A stretch of 64,000 nt of DNA from Botryotinia globosa. Lineage: Eukaryota > Ascomycota > Leotiomycetes > Helotiales > Sclerotiniaceae. The stretch spans positions 806,001 to 870,000 of the forward strand of contig RCSZ01000003.1 in assembly GCA_014898425.1 (NCBI GenBank), written 5' to 3'. Position 1 is the stretch's first letter; every line of letters starts with the position of its first letter. The position numbers and the translations under genes are program-made. A model generated the notes under the pieces. That model had not been told where the DNA came from, searched no databases, and saw only the letters and a list, made by a program, of their open reading frames with translations. Below are positions 24,880-34,315 of this stretch, piece after piece.

Positions 24880-26418
24880 ATGCTTAGGAAACAAGCAATG
24901 GTTTCGCAGGCAGAGCCGACCAATTCGCTGACTGTTCGAGGTCCTTCGTCGGTCGTTTCAAGAGCGAGTACTTCGAGACATCATCGACGTCACGGCCGAA
25001 GTCATACGGGAAGTTCTTCATACATACCGCAGAATGATTTTCCAATCTTCGCGCATACCGGGGATGTGGAAATTATTATAAAAGCTGGCGCGAAAACGAA
25101 TCGATACTTATTACATCGACTCATCCTATCGAATTGTTCGGGGTTTTTTGAGACAAGCACAAGCCAAGAATGGTCGAGAGCTACTGAGGTTGGAGGGACG
25201 GGTGGAGGGGAATTAGCTAGGATAGGTGAAGAATCGGGCAGTGATGTGGGAAGAAATGATGGCGTTCCGAAGAGAAGATGGAGGTATGAATTGGATAGGA
25301 ATACCGACGATATACCAATGCTCGTTCAAAGGTCGGAAACCTCACTGTCCCCCTTTGGCGCAAACGATAGTCGACCACCACCTCCCGTACGAAATAAACC
25401 TCCTTCATCCAATCCTTCATTCTTCCGCTCCGTCGCAAACTTATCCATCTCATCCCATTCAACTCCCGCGCCTCCGCAAATAACACAAGAAGATCAAGAT
25501 CTGCTAAACGACTACGATAATCTATTTCGAATCTTTTATAATCACTCTCCACTTCTCGATTCTATCGATATCGCTACCGCATACATACAATGTAAATCAC
25601 TTCTCACACTTGCCGACCTCTACGATGCTTTGGCAGTTGTTGGACCGCGTATCGATCATCATCTCCTACAATTTCAAGGTCGTCTTTGGAAACAAATCGC
25701 TAAATATCCTTCCTCATATCTTAAGCTCGGCTTTCTCTCACAATCGAAAACGATATTTGGAGAAGCTCTTATACATGTTGTAGGCGCTTGGCCAGCAGGA
25801 GAAAGACATATTAGGAATCAATTACCCGATCAGGTATTGGAGATTATAGAGGATAAAGTAGAGGATTTAAGGGATATGGTTGGGAGTGTTGAAGGGCAAT
25901 TATTTCGATTAACTTTATTGACTTCAAGAGGAGAGAGAGTGAATCCGGGTAATGCTTATGCAGATTGGCTGGTGGTTAGCTTGTTCAGACAATGGCTTGC
26001 AGAAAATACATCGCCGCCTCCTGCTCCTCCTCAACCATCTCCTAGATCTCGTCAATCGAGTGGCTCCCATAATACACATCATTCGCGAGCTTCTTCTCTA
26101 ACAATCACTCAACATCAACAACCCCCTCCATCAACTATATCGCAAAATCAACAAATTGGCAGGACGTTTAAGTTATTGGGTAATGCATCTAGTAGTGCAT
26201 ACTTAGGACATGAAGACTGCAAGCGGTTTTTGAAGTTGACGCCGGAACATTATAGTAGAGAGGGACTAAGAAGATTTGAGAAGAGGATGGATGAGATGAA
26301 GGAGATGGCAAGGAGGGTTGTGGCGCCTTTGATGAGGTGTGAGTTAGAAGGAGAGGGTGTGGCGGTGGGATACCTAACGTGCACGAGAGTGGAAGAGAGG
26401 GATTTCGTTTGGTTGTAG
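24880..26418 (+). CDS. BTB/POZ-domain protein
   Basis: Single-exon ORF. The first ATG at 24880 gives 512 aa; a second ATG at 24898 (context CAATGG) gives 506 aa and could be the true start. After a basic disordered N terminus, residues about 58-100 match the BTB fold entry: GDVEIIIKAGAKTNRYLLHR, then LILSNCSGFFETSTSQEW (alpha1 'HR..L...S..F' signature). A disordered insert of about 110 residues separates this from the helical remainder, which begins DYDNLFRIFYNHSP and includes a BACK-like helical region, LADLYDALAVVGPRIDHHLL. A Pro/Gln/Ser-rich linker occupies about 375-425, and the C terminus is helical. BTB proteins dimerise and often serve as Cul3 adaptors or transcription regulators; which applies here cannot be read from sequence. 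The long insert inside BTB is typical of a filamentous-fungal subfamily. Confidence 0.85.
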   Translation: MLRKQAMVSQAEPTNSLTVRGPSSVVSRASTSRHHRRHGRSHTGSSSYIPQNDFPIFAHTGDVEIIIKAGAKTNRYLLHRLILSNCSGFFETSTSQEWSRATEVGGTGGGELARIGEESGSDVGRNDGVPKRRWRYELDRNTDDIPMLVQRSETSLSPFGANDSRPPPPVRNKPPSSNPSFFRSVANLSISSHSTPAPPQITQEDQDLLNDYDNLFRIFYNHSPLLDSIDIATAYIQCKSLLTLADLYDALAVVGPRIDHHLLQFQGRLWKQIAKYPSSYLKLGFLSQSKTIFGEALIHVVGAWPAGERHIRNQLPDQVLEIIEDKVEDLRDMVGSVEGQLFRLTLLTSRGERVNPGNAYADWLVVSLFRQWLAENTSPPPAPPQPSPRSRQSSGSHNTHHSRASSLTITQHQQPPPSTISQNQQIGRTFKLLGNASSSAYLGHEDCKRFLKLTPEHYSREGLRRFEKRMDEMKEMARRVVAPLMRCELEGEGVAVGYLTCTRVEERDFVWL

Positions 26419-28910
26419 GAGGAAGGGGGATGGAAGTGGGAAACGTCAATTTTCACTCCCACTCCTCAAAATATTCAATACTTCAGACTGCAGTCTAGCA
26501 GTCAGATTCTTGAGTCTTGATCTCCTTCATATGCATCGTTCAATCAATTCGAAGGATCTGTCTTATTTGGATTACTCGATTACGTTGGAACAATCAACCA
26601 ACTCAATCGGGATAATTATTTGGTCCGAGAGAGAGGAATAGGCAATGAATACACGGGTCTATGAACGATTCTTTGAAAGAGTCTCTGGAAAAGAGGAAGC
26701 AAATGCGATATACGAATATGAGCAGTACGCACTTCATGAATAATGAGTCGAGACGACGATGGACGAGTTGAGCAAACCAAGATTGGATGATACGAAACGA
26801 TGATCTCTTCTTTCTCCCTTTCTTTCTTTTTTTCTTTCACTTTCTTTCGTAAAGGCGAGCGAGTGGTGGTTTTGGATGGCTTTGAATTCGAAACGAAACC
26901 TTTCTGGCAGGATACCCTTGGCAATTTTTCTTTTTTGATTTTTTGATTTTATTTTACTTTACTTGTTACGAGTACCTAGTTCTATTTACGTTCATGTTTA
27001 TGGTTATGTTTATGGTTATGTTTATGATGATGATTTGGATTGGTGAGGGAGGGAGGGGGGAGGGGAGTTTTTGGCTTGTGTCTTTTATTTTATTTTTTGA
27101 TATGGTGGGAGAGGTGATGGGAGGAGAGGAGAGGTTATGATTTGATAGGATAGGATACGATATGATTGATGGCTACTAGGCTGGAGGATGTTGGGATGGG
27201 CTGTTGGAGTAGGTACATAGCATAGGTAGTGGTTACGCTTTAGTAACGAATGGATGAATGGATCTATCTATTACCGACCTTTGCTTGAATTCTGATGGTT
27301 CTTGATGAAAGGATAGGATGTGATGTGATATGATGGGGTAGGATATGATGGGATGTAATATGATTGTGATTGTGAAGGCACCTAATAGGTGAAGTGGTGA
27401 TGGAAGAGAGAGGGAAAGGTAATAAATAGATGGTTAGATACGAGTAGACGATTACACGTATATACGTATGTATATACACTGCTAAAGCAAACATCGCTAC
27501 GAAACTGCACATACCTAAATCGAGAGAAGAAAATGCTGATTATTGCTCTGGATATCCATAATGGATATATCGTTCTCAGTTATCTGTCCTTTCTACTTGA
27601 TGTGTAGTCAGTTAGTCAGTTCGTCAGTCAATCAGACTATCATTCATCTCTGGTCTTTCTGGTGGTTCTCGATTTCTTCTGGAAGGAGGGTTTTGGGGGG
27701 TGATGATGGGTGGGTTTAGATGGAAAGTGGATGGTTTTTGATACGAGTATACTCGTAGATTGAAGTGAGAGGTGTATGGAATTTGTTACATGTCTTGGGT
27801 GTTTTTGATGTTTGGGAGCGAGAAGTTGGGTTTTGGTTGGGGTTTGGTTTGGGGATATTGAGATGGAGATGGAGGGAGGGTTTTGTGAATCGAATAATTG
27901 ATGGATTAGATTGAATGGCGAGATTGCTTGTTTGTTTGATAGGTACTAGGTAGATCTGAGTTGGTGGAAAAGGTATCTGTGTTTTTTTTTGTGTTTTTTG
28001 GGTAAGGGCGACTCTGATATTGGAGGGGGATGAGTGATGTGATGGGAGATGGAGATTGGATCTTGTGAGTTTGAGAATTTGAGAATATTATTTATTGGTC
28101 GAGGAGGGAGGGAATAGGGGGCATATTACAACATATCGGATGCTGATGTTGAGATATTTGTTGATGATAGTATCCAGGTTATCTATCTATTCCTATAATA
28201 ATTAATATATTCCGCGTTGAAGACTTATCGATGAGACAGCGGTATATACATATCAAAATATCATTCTTGGGGAGTCGAAAGATCAAATATCAATTTCAGT
28301 GTATGAATCTACCAAATCGCGTCTTTATGCCCTTCTACAGATTACCAAGTCACGGTAGAAAGAAAGACCTTTGCATTTACCTCTACCATTTTCGTCAGTA
28401 AGATCAAGCCCATCAACTGTCGAAATTGCTCAAGCTAATAAATCGTCGAGATTACAGTAGTGGAGGGGACGGTGATGGGGAGAAGTGGTTGGGGGGTGGA
28501 GATGGGAGGAGTGGTGGAGGGGACGGTGATAGATGAGAGGATATCAAGAGGAATTGTCCTAGAAAAAATATCAAATTTGTATGCAATATACAAGTCGTTC
28601 CACTAGAATTCTTGAATCGCCGCTGTTAACCGCTGTTAATCCAGGGAGTGATGTCGTTGCCGGCCTCGAAGCTCTCCTCTACTTTTTCAACGCGCCAAAC
28701 GAAGCTTGCCACTACACACACATGAGAAAAGTGCTCGATGTCTTGAATTGTGCTAATTTGTCTTGGTCATAGATCCACGGCTGCGAAGACGCCATTGAAA
28801 CAGAAGACCAAAAGCCGACAAACGTCATTGTCTACTCCTAATGCTATTTCGTGTCCCACCCTCCGGACTTCCCCCTCTCTTCCCATCGCTCTACCCCAAC
28901 ATGCCAATAG
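26419..28910. other. Intergenic, G/T-rich plus strand
   Basis: No supported gene. From about 26940 to 28140 the plus strand is strikingly rich in G and T with few C. G-rich runs include GGGAGGGAGGGG near 27045 and a duplicated GGAGGGGACGGTGAT at about 28461 and 28514. Short ORFs here are Met/Val/Phe/Trp strings caused by the composition. Confidence 0.5.
28458..28530. repeat. G-rich direct repeat
   Basis: Two copies of GGAGGGGACGGTGAT, about 53 bp apart, with G-runs between them (GGGG, GGGGGG, GGGAGG). The plus strand could fold into G-quadruplex structures. Confidence 0.7.
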
Positions 28911-29165
28911 TCAGTAAGAGGAGTCCAAGACCAGGACTCTGACCAGATCCGATTTGGAACTGGCCGGCGGTGGATCTGTCGGCTGGGAGAACAGTGCCGG
29001 GCTTAGCAGTCTGGGAGGCTTGGAGGTAGCAGCTACAAAGCGATGATAAATCAGACTATTGGAAACCGCTTCATAAACTGGTGGTGTGAGATAGAAAATC
29101 TCTACCTTCTTCCACATAGTCGGTAACTTGTCAGACGGCACTCTTGTTGACTTGCGAGGGGGCAT
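28911..29165 (-). CDS. Possible small ORF, unknown
   Basis: An 84-aa ORF from ATG at 29165, beginning MPPRKSTRVPSDKLP, followed by a hydrophobic/aromatic stretch and a Ser/Pro-rich tail. The first 43 residues look more protein-like than the rest. A GTAGCTGC sequence after YHRF could be a weak donor, so this may be only a first exon. No domain recognised. It sits immediately before the 50-bp tandem repeat and may be a relic. Confidence 0.25.
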   Translation of the reverse strand: MPPRKSTRVPSDKLPTMWKKVEIFYLTPPVYEAVSNSLIYHRFVAATSKPPRLLSPALFSQPTDPPPASSKSDLVRVLVLDSSY

Positions 29166-29210
29166 CAAATGAAGACTTTTATAGTGCGTTTAGGAGCGGC
29201 GGCGTAAGTG

Positions 29211-29505
29211 CTCTGAACACTACTCGTTGGGACTCACTTTATTTGTTCATAGAAGCACGGCTCTAGGATACCACTCTTTTGGGCTAGCTTGATCTCTCAA
29301 CAGAGACACAGCTCTGGTTTACTGACTTTGGGGCTAGCTTAATCCCTAATAGGAATAAGGCTCTGGAATACCACTCTTTGAGGCTCGCTGATCTAGCAAT
29401 AGAGATATAGTTCTGGGATACCAACCTTTATGGTTCGCCTCATCGGCTACTCCTGGTGGCTTCCGTCGTCCGATCTTATCGTTCTCCACAGGGATGCAGC
29501 TACGT
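29211..29505. repeat. 50-bp degenerate tandem repeat, five to six copies
   Basis: Units begin at about 29211, 29261, 29312, 29361 and 29411, with a partial sixth ending near 29505. The spacing is 49-51 bp. Each opens with a CTCTGG-like core, then GATACCACTCTTTG, then GGGCTAGCTTGATC, and closes with an ACAGAGACA-like segment. Copies two and four are about 80 percent identical by eye; the outer ones are more worn. It is not a simple microsatellite. Confidence 0.8.
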
Positions 29506-29841
29506 TAGCGGGTAGTGCAGCCGCTGTTGTGACATTCGCTGCTGGAGGGAGGAATGGGATGGCTTGGTATTGTGGCTATAGCTGGTGAGGCCGCTGAAGC
29601 TGCTGCGGTTGGGAAGGAATCTGTTCTTCACGACTGTACATGTCGAATGTTGTCCGTCACCCTCCGTTGTGCACCTCAGTCTACATAACCGTTTGTAAAT
29701 CGTCCGGTGACTTTCCTGCTGGATAAGGCAAATCATGCATCCGTCTAAACGCTCTGTCTGGGCTGTTTGGGTACAACCCAAATTAGGAAGTACACAAAGG
29801 GAGCAGGGTAGACGATCTGTTGCGCACTGAAATACGTAGCT

Positions 29842-29872
29842 GAAGTTGAAGAGCCGGAGGCTCTTCAACTTC
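29842..29872. repeat. Perfect 14-bp hairpin, 3-nt loop
   Basis: GAAGTTGAAGAGCC, loop GGA, then GGCTCTTCAACTTC. The stem is perfect over 14 bp. It lies about 20 bp outside the left arm of the 61-bp inverted repeat. Confidence 0.9.
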
Positions 29873-29894
29873 TTCAAGACAGCCAGCCTCCTCA

Positions 29895-30335
29895 CCTTCT
29901 CGGAGTATTTTCAGATCAAGAATTGAGAGTGCTATGATACGAGTCCTTCATTGCATATTGATTGATTGGGGTGATGATTGTCCAGAGCTTGATGTTGCTA
30001 TCTTGTAATAATATACTTGTTCCATTCGTGTTTCATTTGCAGAATCAGTGAAGCGATGCTATCAACTACCCAGCTGCTGGGTATATCTATCCAGGTAGCC
30101 TTCATCGCTTCAACATCTACTAATCCTTCCTCAATCTCACTATTCTTTCTTCTTCAAGCCTCAGCCAAATAGCCAAGTTCTCAATGAAAAAAAAGGTTTA
30201 TCCCGAAGGAAGCAATCAAAAATTCCCCCGATGGGGACCCCGAAGGATACCCAACGATTCTCGTCGCCCCGATGTGCAATGGAGGACTCGTATCATAGTA
30301 CTCTCAATTCTTGATCTGAAAATACTCCGAGAAGG
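29895..30335. repeat. 61-bp inverted repeat pair flanking about 320 bp
   Basis: The left arm (29895-29955) and right arm (30275-30335) are reverse complements over about 61 bp with two mismatches that I can see. Both arms read the same peptide in their outward orientation (RTRII, then LSILDLKILREG), and both carry a GGTRAG sequence just outside this. The spacer holds a further imperfect inverted repeat: TGAAGCGATG near 30050 and its complement near 30100. It could be a foldback element or an inverted partial gene duplication. No transposase is seen and no target-site duplication was identified. Confidence 0.8.
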
Positions 30336-33300
30336 TAAGTATGATCTTTTAAAAGGGTGGGAACAAAGAGAACTTTATATAGAGAATCAGAGATGGCCTG
30401 TGCACGCTAAGGAAGAGGCCAGTTGGTGCAAATAGAGCAAACATGGCTTAATTAGGGATAGTGCGTGAATCTAAGCGGATGTGGAAGAATGTGGATCTAC
30501 GACCATGGGTGTAGTTGGAAAGTTCATGATCAATTTTGTTGATTAATTCCAAAAAATGTATGGTTTTGATAAATCTGTATTCTTCTAGATGGACATTGCA
30601 AACAGTCACATAGCCAACATAGATAGCAAGGTACCTTTCTGTGTAGGTACTTATTAGTAGTATACAACGCACACTTTAACACAATCCCACATCAATTAGA
30701 ATCGAGACAAATCGTAATGATTCTAAAGACGACATTGGAAGTATTTATGATCAGTCGTGATCAATAATTCTGTCATGTCATTTTTCCACTTCCACTTCAC
30801 TATAGTCATCCATCCGTTTTCTTAATTCCTATCATTGCATCTCTTTTCTTTTCACGTCAAAATGAAAGCTGGCGGCGTTGGCGGCGTTGCGCTTTACTTA
30901 TGACGGTTTGTCAATCCTCAATCCTCGATTTTTGTTTGCATTGAAATGCCACACACAATGAGCTATTTTATACAAGTGCTTGAAGTAATTTGGATTGGGA
31001 TATGGTTAGCTATCACACATTGAGGAGCTCTTGGAATATTGGTAGTTTCTTTCAAGATATTGCAATCATCGGATTGTCTTGAGCGTGGTAAAATGTTTGC
31101 TCATGTTCTCCTCCCATAGGGTAACGATTCCCTTCAATGTTTTCTCTACATCATCTTCTCTATATGCAAATCTGGGCAATATGCTGACTCCGATCTAGTA
31201 CTTTCTCTCGACTCTCATCTCCTTAAGAATGATACAACTGATAAGTGGTTTCTTTCAGATAAATCTGCAGAGATGTGGGGGGATCATGTCTTCTTTTACA
31301 CGGGTTGTCATTCTAATGTTGATCATTCTCAGTTTCTCCCTATGAAGCCAGCACCTGGCCGAAGACGATTCTATACTTGCCATGGTGAGGTTACTTCAAG
31401 GTGACTGTACTTATTCAGGCGAATAAATGCATCCGTTCTATCAGACAATCATACAATCACGATGACCCTGTCTAGGATACAATGATCCGTGAGTTTAGAA
31501 TCTACTATCCCCCCTCGAACAATCAAATGTGCTGACTCTTCTTGTTAGCAAGTTCACAAACTGGTACCTTTCTGACCAAACGGCATATACTTGATATCAC
31601 TTTTATGTCCAGAAATACAGTTAGTCAATGTCCCTGGGAATCTTTCTATGGTCCGAGTCTGTCTAGAGCAACCCCGCGTGTCTGGTGACGACTAGCTAAG
31701 GTCAATATTATCTCCAGAGCTGGACAACTCATAAGTTCTGAATGTCCGGCATTTCCTAAAACAATCAAGCATGCTAAATCTTCGAATTTCAGGTTATGAG
31801 GCTATACATCATTCACGTTTGAAAGACGCGATGTTGCTACGGAATTGGAACTGAATCTACCATGATACTATACCACGGTTACGGCTATACGATCATTCAA
31901 GGCAACTAAGTATCATTTGTGGTGAACGCAGTGCCGATGATGAAGTAAGCATATTTGTCAACTGCCATAGTATCCTTCGCATTTCATAAAGAAGGGGTGT
32001 GAACCTGTGTCAACAAATGCGCGTGCTGGATAACAGACATAAGTATGAATTTTTCTAACACCACGTGAGTTAATGGTGTGCAGATACTCCCTTTCCCGGA
32101 GCCTTCCAATCACAAGATGAACCACCATACATGTTAATGACTAGAGAAACTCTTTCTGGATGAACAATTGGTGGGCCGTTGAATGCTATCCTGCGTCCAA
32201 TAACATAAAGCCGCGATACCCCACGGTCTCGGAGACGACTTTTTCCCGGGTCGAGCAATGCTAAGGACATTTCCAAATTTATGAGAGAAGTATAAGTATC
32301 ATAAAATCACAGACATTATCATATATTCGAGTGGTGCCCGGATATACTCCCCTTTGTGGAGATTCTGTGAGTCTTGAAGCTGTATTCTAAGATTAAGTTT
32401 ACGTACAGATGATGAAGAGAAGGTGATGATCAGAGTCGAAGCATCAGATCATAAGACTACACAAGACAAAGAAGTGTTGTTGAAATAAGAGATGAGAGTC
32501 AAATCAGATTGGAGCTTTAAAAACTATCACCAAGAGGCTCTGTACAGATGCACTTAGCTCATGCATGGGCTCAATCAAACGATGACTGCATCGAGGATGC
32601 GAGAGGGAGAAAGTATCGAGTGTCCTAGCCAGACATGTAACTATAAAACCTCTTTTGCAAAAGACGTCAGTCAATTGAGTTGCCAGTAGTTTCGGCATGG
32701 AGCTTGGTCAAACGATGACTGCATTCTTGGAGAGATGTAAGCCAGTATCGAGTGCGGCAGCTCAGGCATATGGATTTGCACTTATCTAGCTGTTTTGAAG
32801 CTGAATAGGGGGCGTCATTCTGTCATCTCCAAACTTGATGAGAATATAAAGTCGATTCTGAGGCCGCCTCAAATGTCCGGGAAGCAATTCATAAGTACCC
32901 GGCCTTTTGGCGAGGAACCAAGTAGGGTTCATAAAAGTTTGGAGTACAGTCCAACAAGGTATGACCCACTAATCATTTCTTCAATCATTCTAGGACATTG
33001 ATTCAATTCAATTCGAATCTTGATTTGGTTGGGAATTCTACATCGTTCAAAAGATAATGCCACTTCAAACGATTGACGACTTCTCGTGTGCGTGAAGCTT
33101 TGAGATCTGGACCTAGTCAGGAATATCCGTTACCCTGGATCAAATTGTTGCTTGAGTATGTACTCTTGTTGAGTAAGCTCATGCGAATTTTCGCTGGATC
33201 CATGCTGGCTGACTTGTTGGTACCCAAACTTCCTTGGTCGTTCTCCGGTCATACATCATGTTCTCATTGTGGTTTCCTGGAACCTGGAGGCCCGTGTTGT

Positions 33301-33889
33301 GCTACCATTCACTTTTGGCCAAAGGTTTTGTTCCCAAGAATACGAGGTTTCTGGATCTCACGAACATGCATTAGGCGTAGCGAGTTCGTTTTATAAATCC
33401 TCAAGGGCTGCTAATGTCGACTTTTCTTTGTCAAAAAAGAAAAGCAACGAAGCGAGTTATTGTTTGATTGGGTTCTTGAAAGTACGAGACGTTTGGATCA
33501 TGGTGTCTATGCAAATGCTGAGGTTGATGAAAAGGATTATGAAGCATTGAGGTATTTTTTATGTCAAATTTTGCACATTGAGGCAGAAAAGGCTCACCGA
33601 TCTGTGACCTGTTAATACATAACAGCAGGCACGAACATATCTATAGGTCAGTTACGGAAGTGAAGGGGACCAATGTGAAAGTTCAGAGAGAAAGTTCACG
33701 GGCGTACAGTCTCCACGAAAAGTTTTGCTTATGTCCTTTCTTTTAGTGGACAGTCTGAGCGAGGAGTACAATGTTTTAGGACGAAGGCTTGCCGGTGTAG
33801 CAACTGACTTGAAAGATTTGTTCACTGTTGGATCCCACAGAAGTTACTCCGCCTTATTTGTTTCCCCAAAGAATATTTAAAAGTCTCGT
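30336..33889. other. Gene-poor region with ORF relics
   Basis: No supported gene. The frame at 31120-31404 is open for 94 codons without an ATG (it includes DSDLVLSLDS and KWFLSDKSAEMWGDHVFF). An imperfect direct repeat of about 55-60 bp occurs near 32573 and 32706, sharing TCAAACGATGACTGCAT and GTATCGAGTG. ORFs at 33073-33550 overlap in two frames and are not recognisable. Confidence 0.45.
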
Positions 33890-34154
33890 CTACTCATATA
33901 GGTCAATAATGTCCTCAATAGCTAGCTGCCGTAGAATCCGCGTTTCTTCCCTCGTATTTTCCGACTCGGTTTCATCGTTTTCGTCGTTTTCGTTCAGCTA
34001 GTATGATTATGCTTACAATACAAGTACGTACTCAACCGGTTCACAATTATCGAAATAACACATGCCTGTGGAGATGCTATCCGACAACATGCTTTCACTT
34101 TCAAATTCAAATTCACTGTCAACTCTTCTTTCGTTGGGATCCTCAATCGCTATG
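33890..34154 (-). other. Possible acidic coding fragments, minus strand
   Basis: Two consecutive minus-strand segments look protein-like. 34154-34013 follows a CTGCAG acceptor-like site and reads AIEDPNERR, then EFEFESESMLSD. 33997-33890 follows a CTAG acceptor-like site and reads LNENDENDETESENT, then RQLAIEDIIDLYE and a stop. The second has a stop directly upstream, as a terminal exon would. But the only introns that join the two in frame are 24-30 nt, too short, so the model does not close. It lies just upstream of the DUF7918 pseudogene on the opposite strand. Confidence 0.3.
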
Positions 34155-34315
34155 CTGCAGCTAATGACTCGTGTATCACTCAACTATCTTCGAAACACCC
34201 TGCTTTGAGCTGGATCATTAAGAAGGTCACCTTCGAAATATCATTCAATCTTCGATACTTCCATCTCAACTTCAACAATTAAAAGCACCTAGAAGTCCCT
34301 GAGAAACTTGATATT

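Noticed and set aside
29500..29895. 131-codon minus-strand ORF
   Set aside because: Begins at a non-ATG codon inside the left inverted-repeat arm, runs through the hairpin, and has no recognisable domain. Treated as part of the repeat structure.
33073..33550. Two overlapping plus-strand ORFs of 107 and 93 codons
   Set aside because: Composition is Leu/Ser/Arg rich, the frames overlap, and no domain or splice structure is visible.
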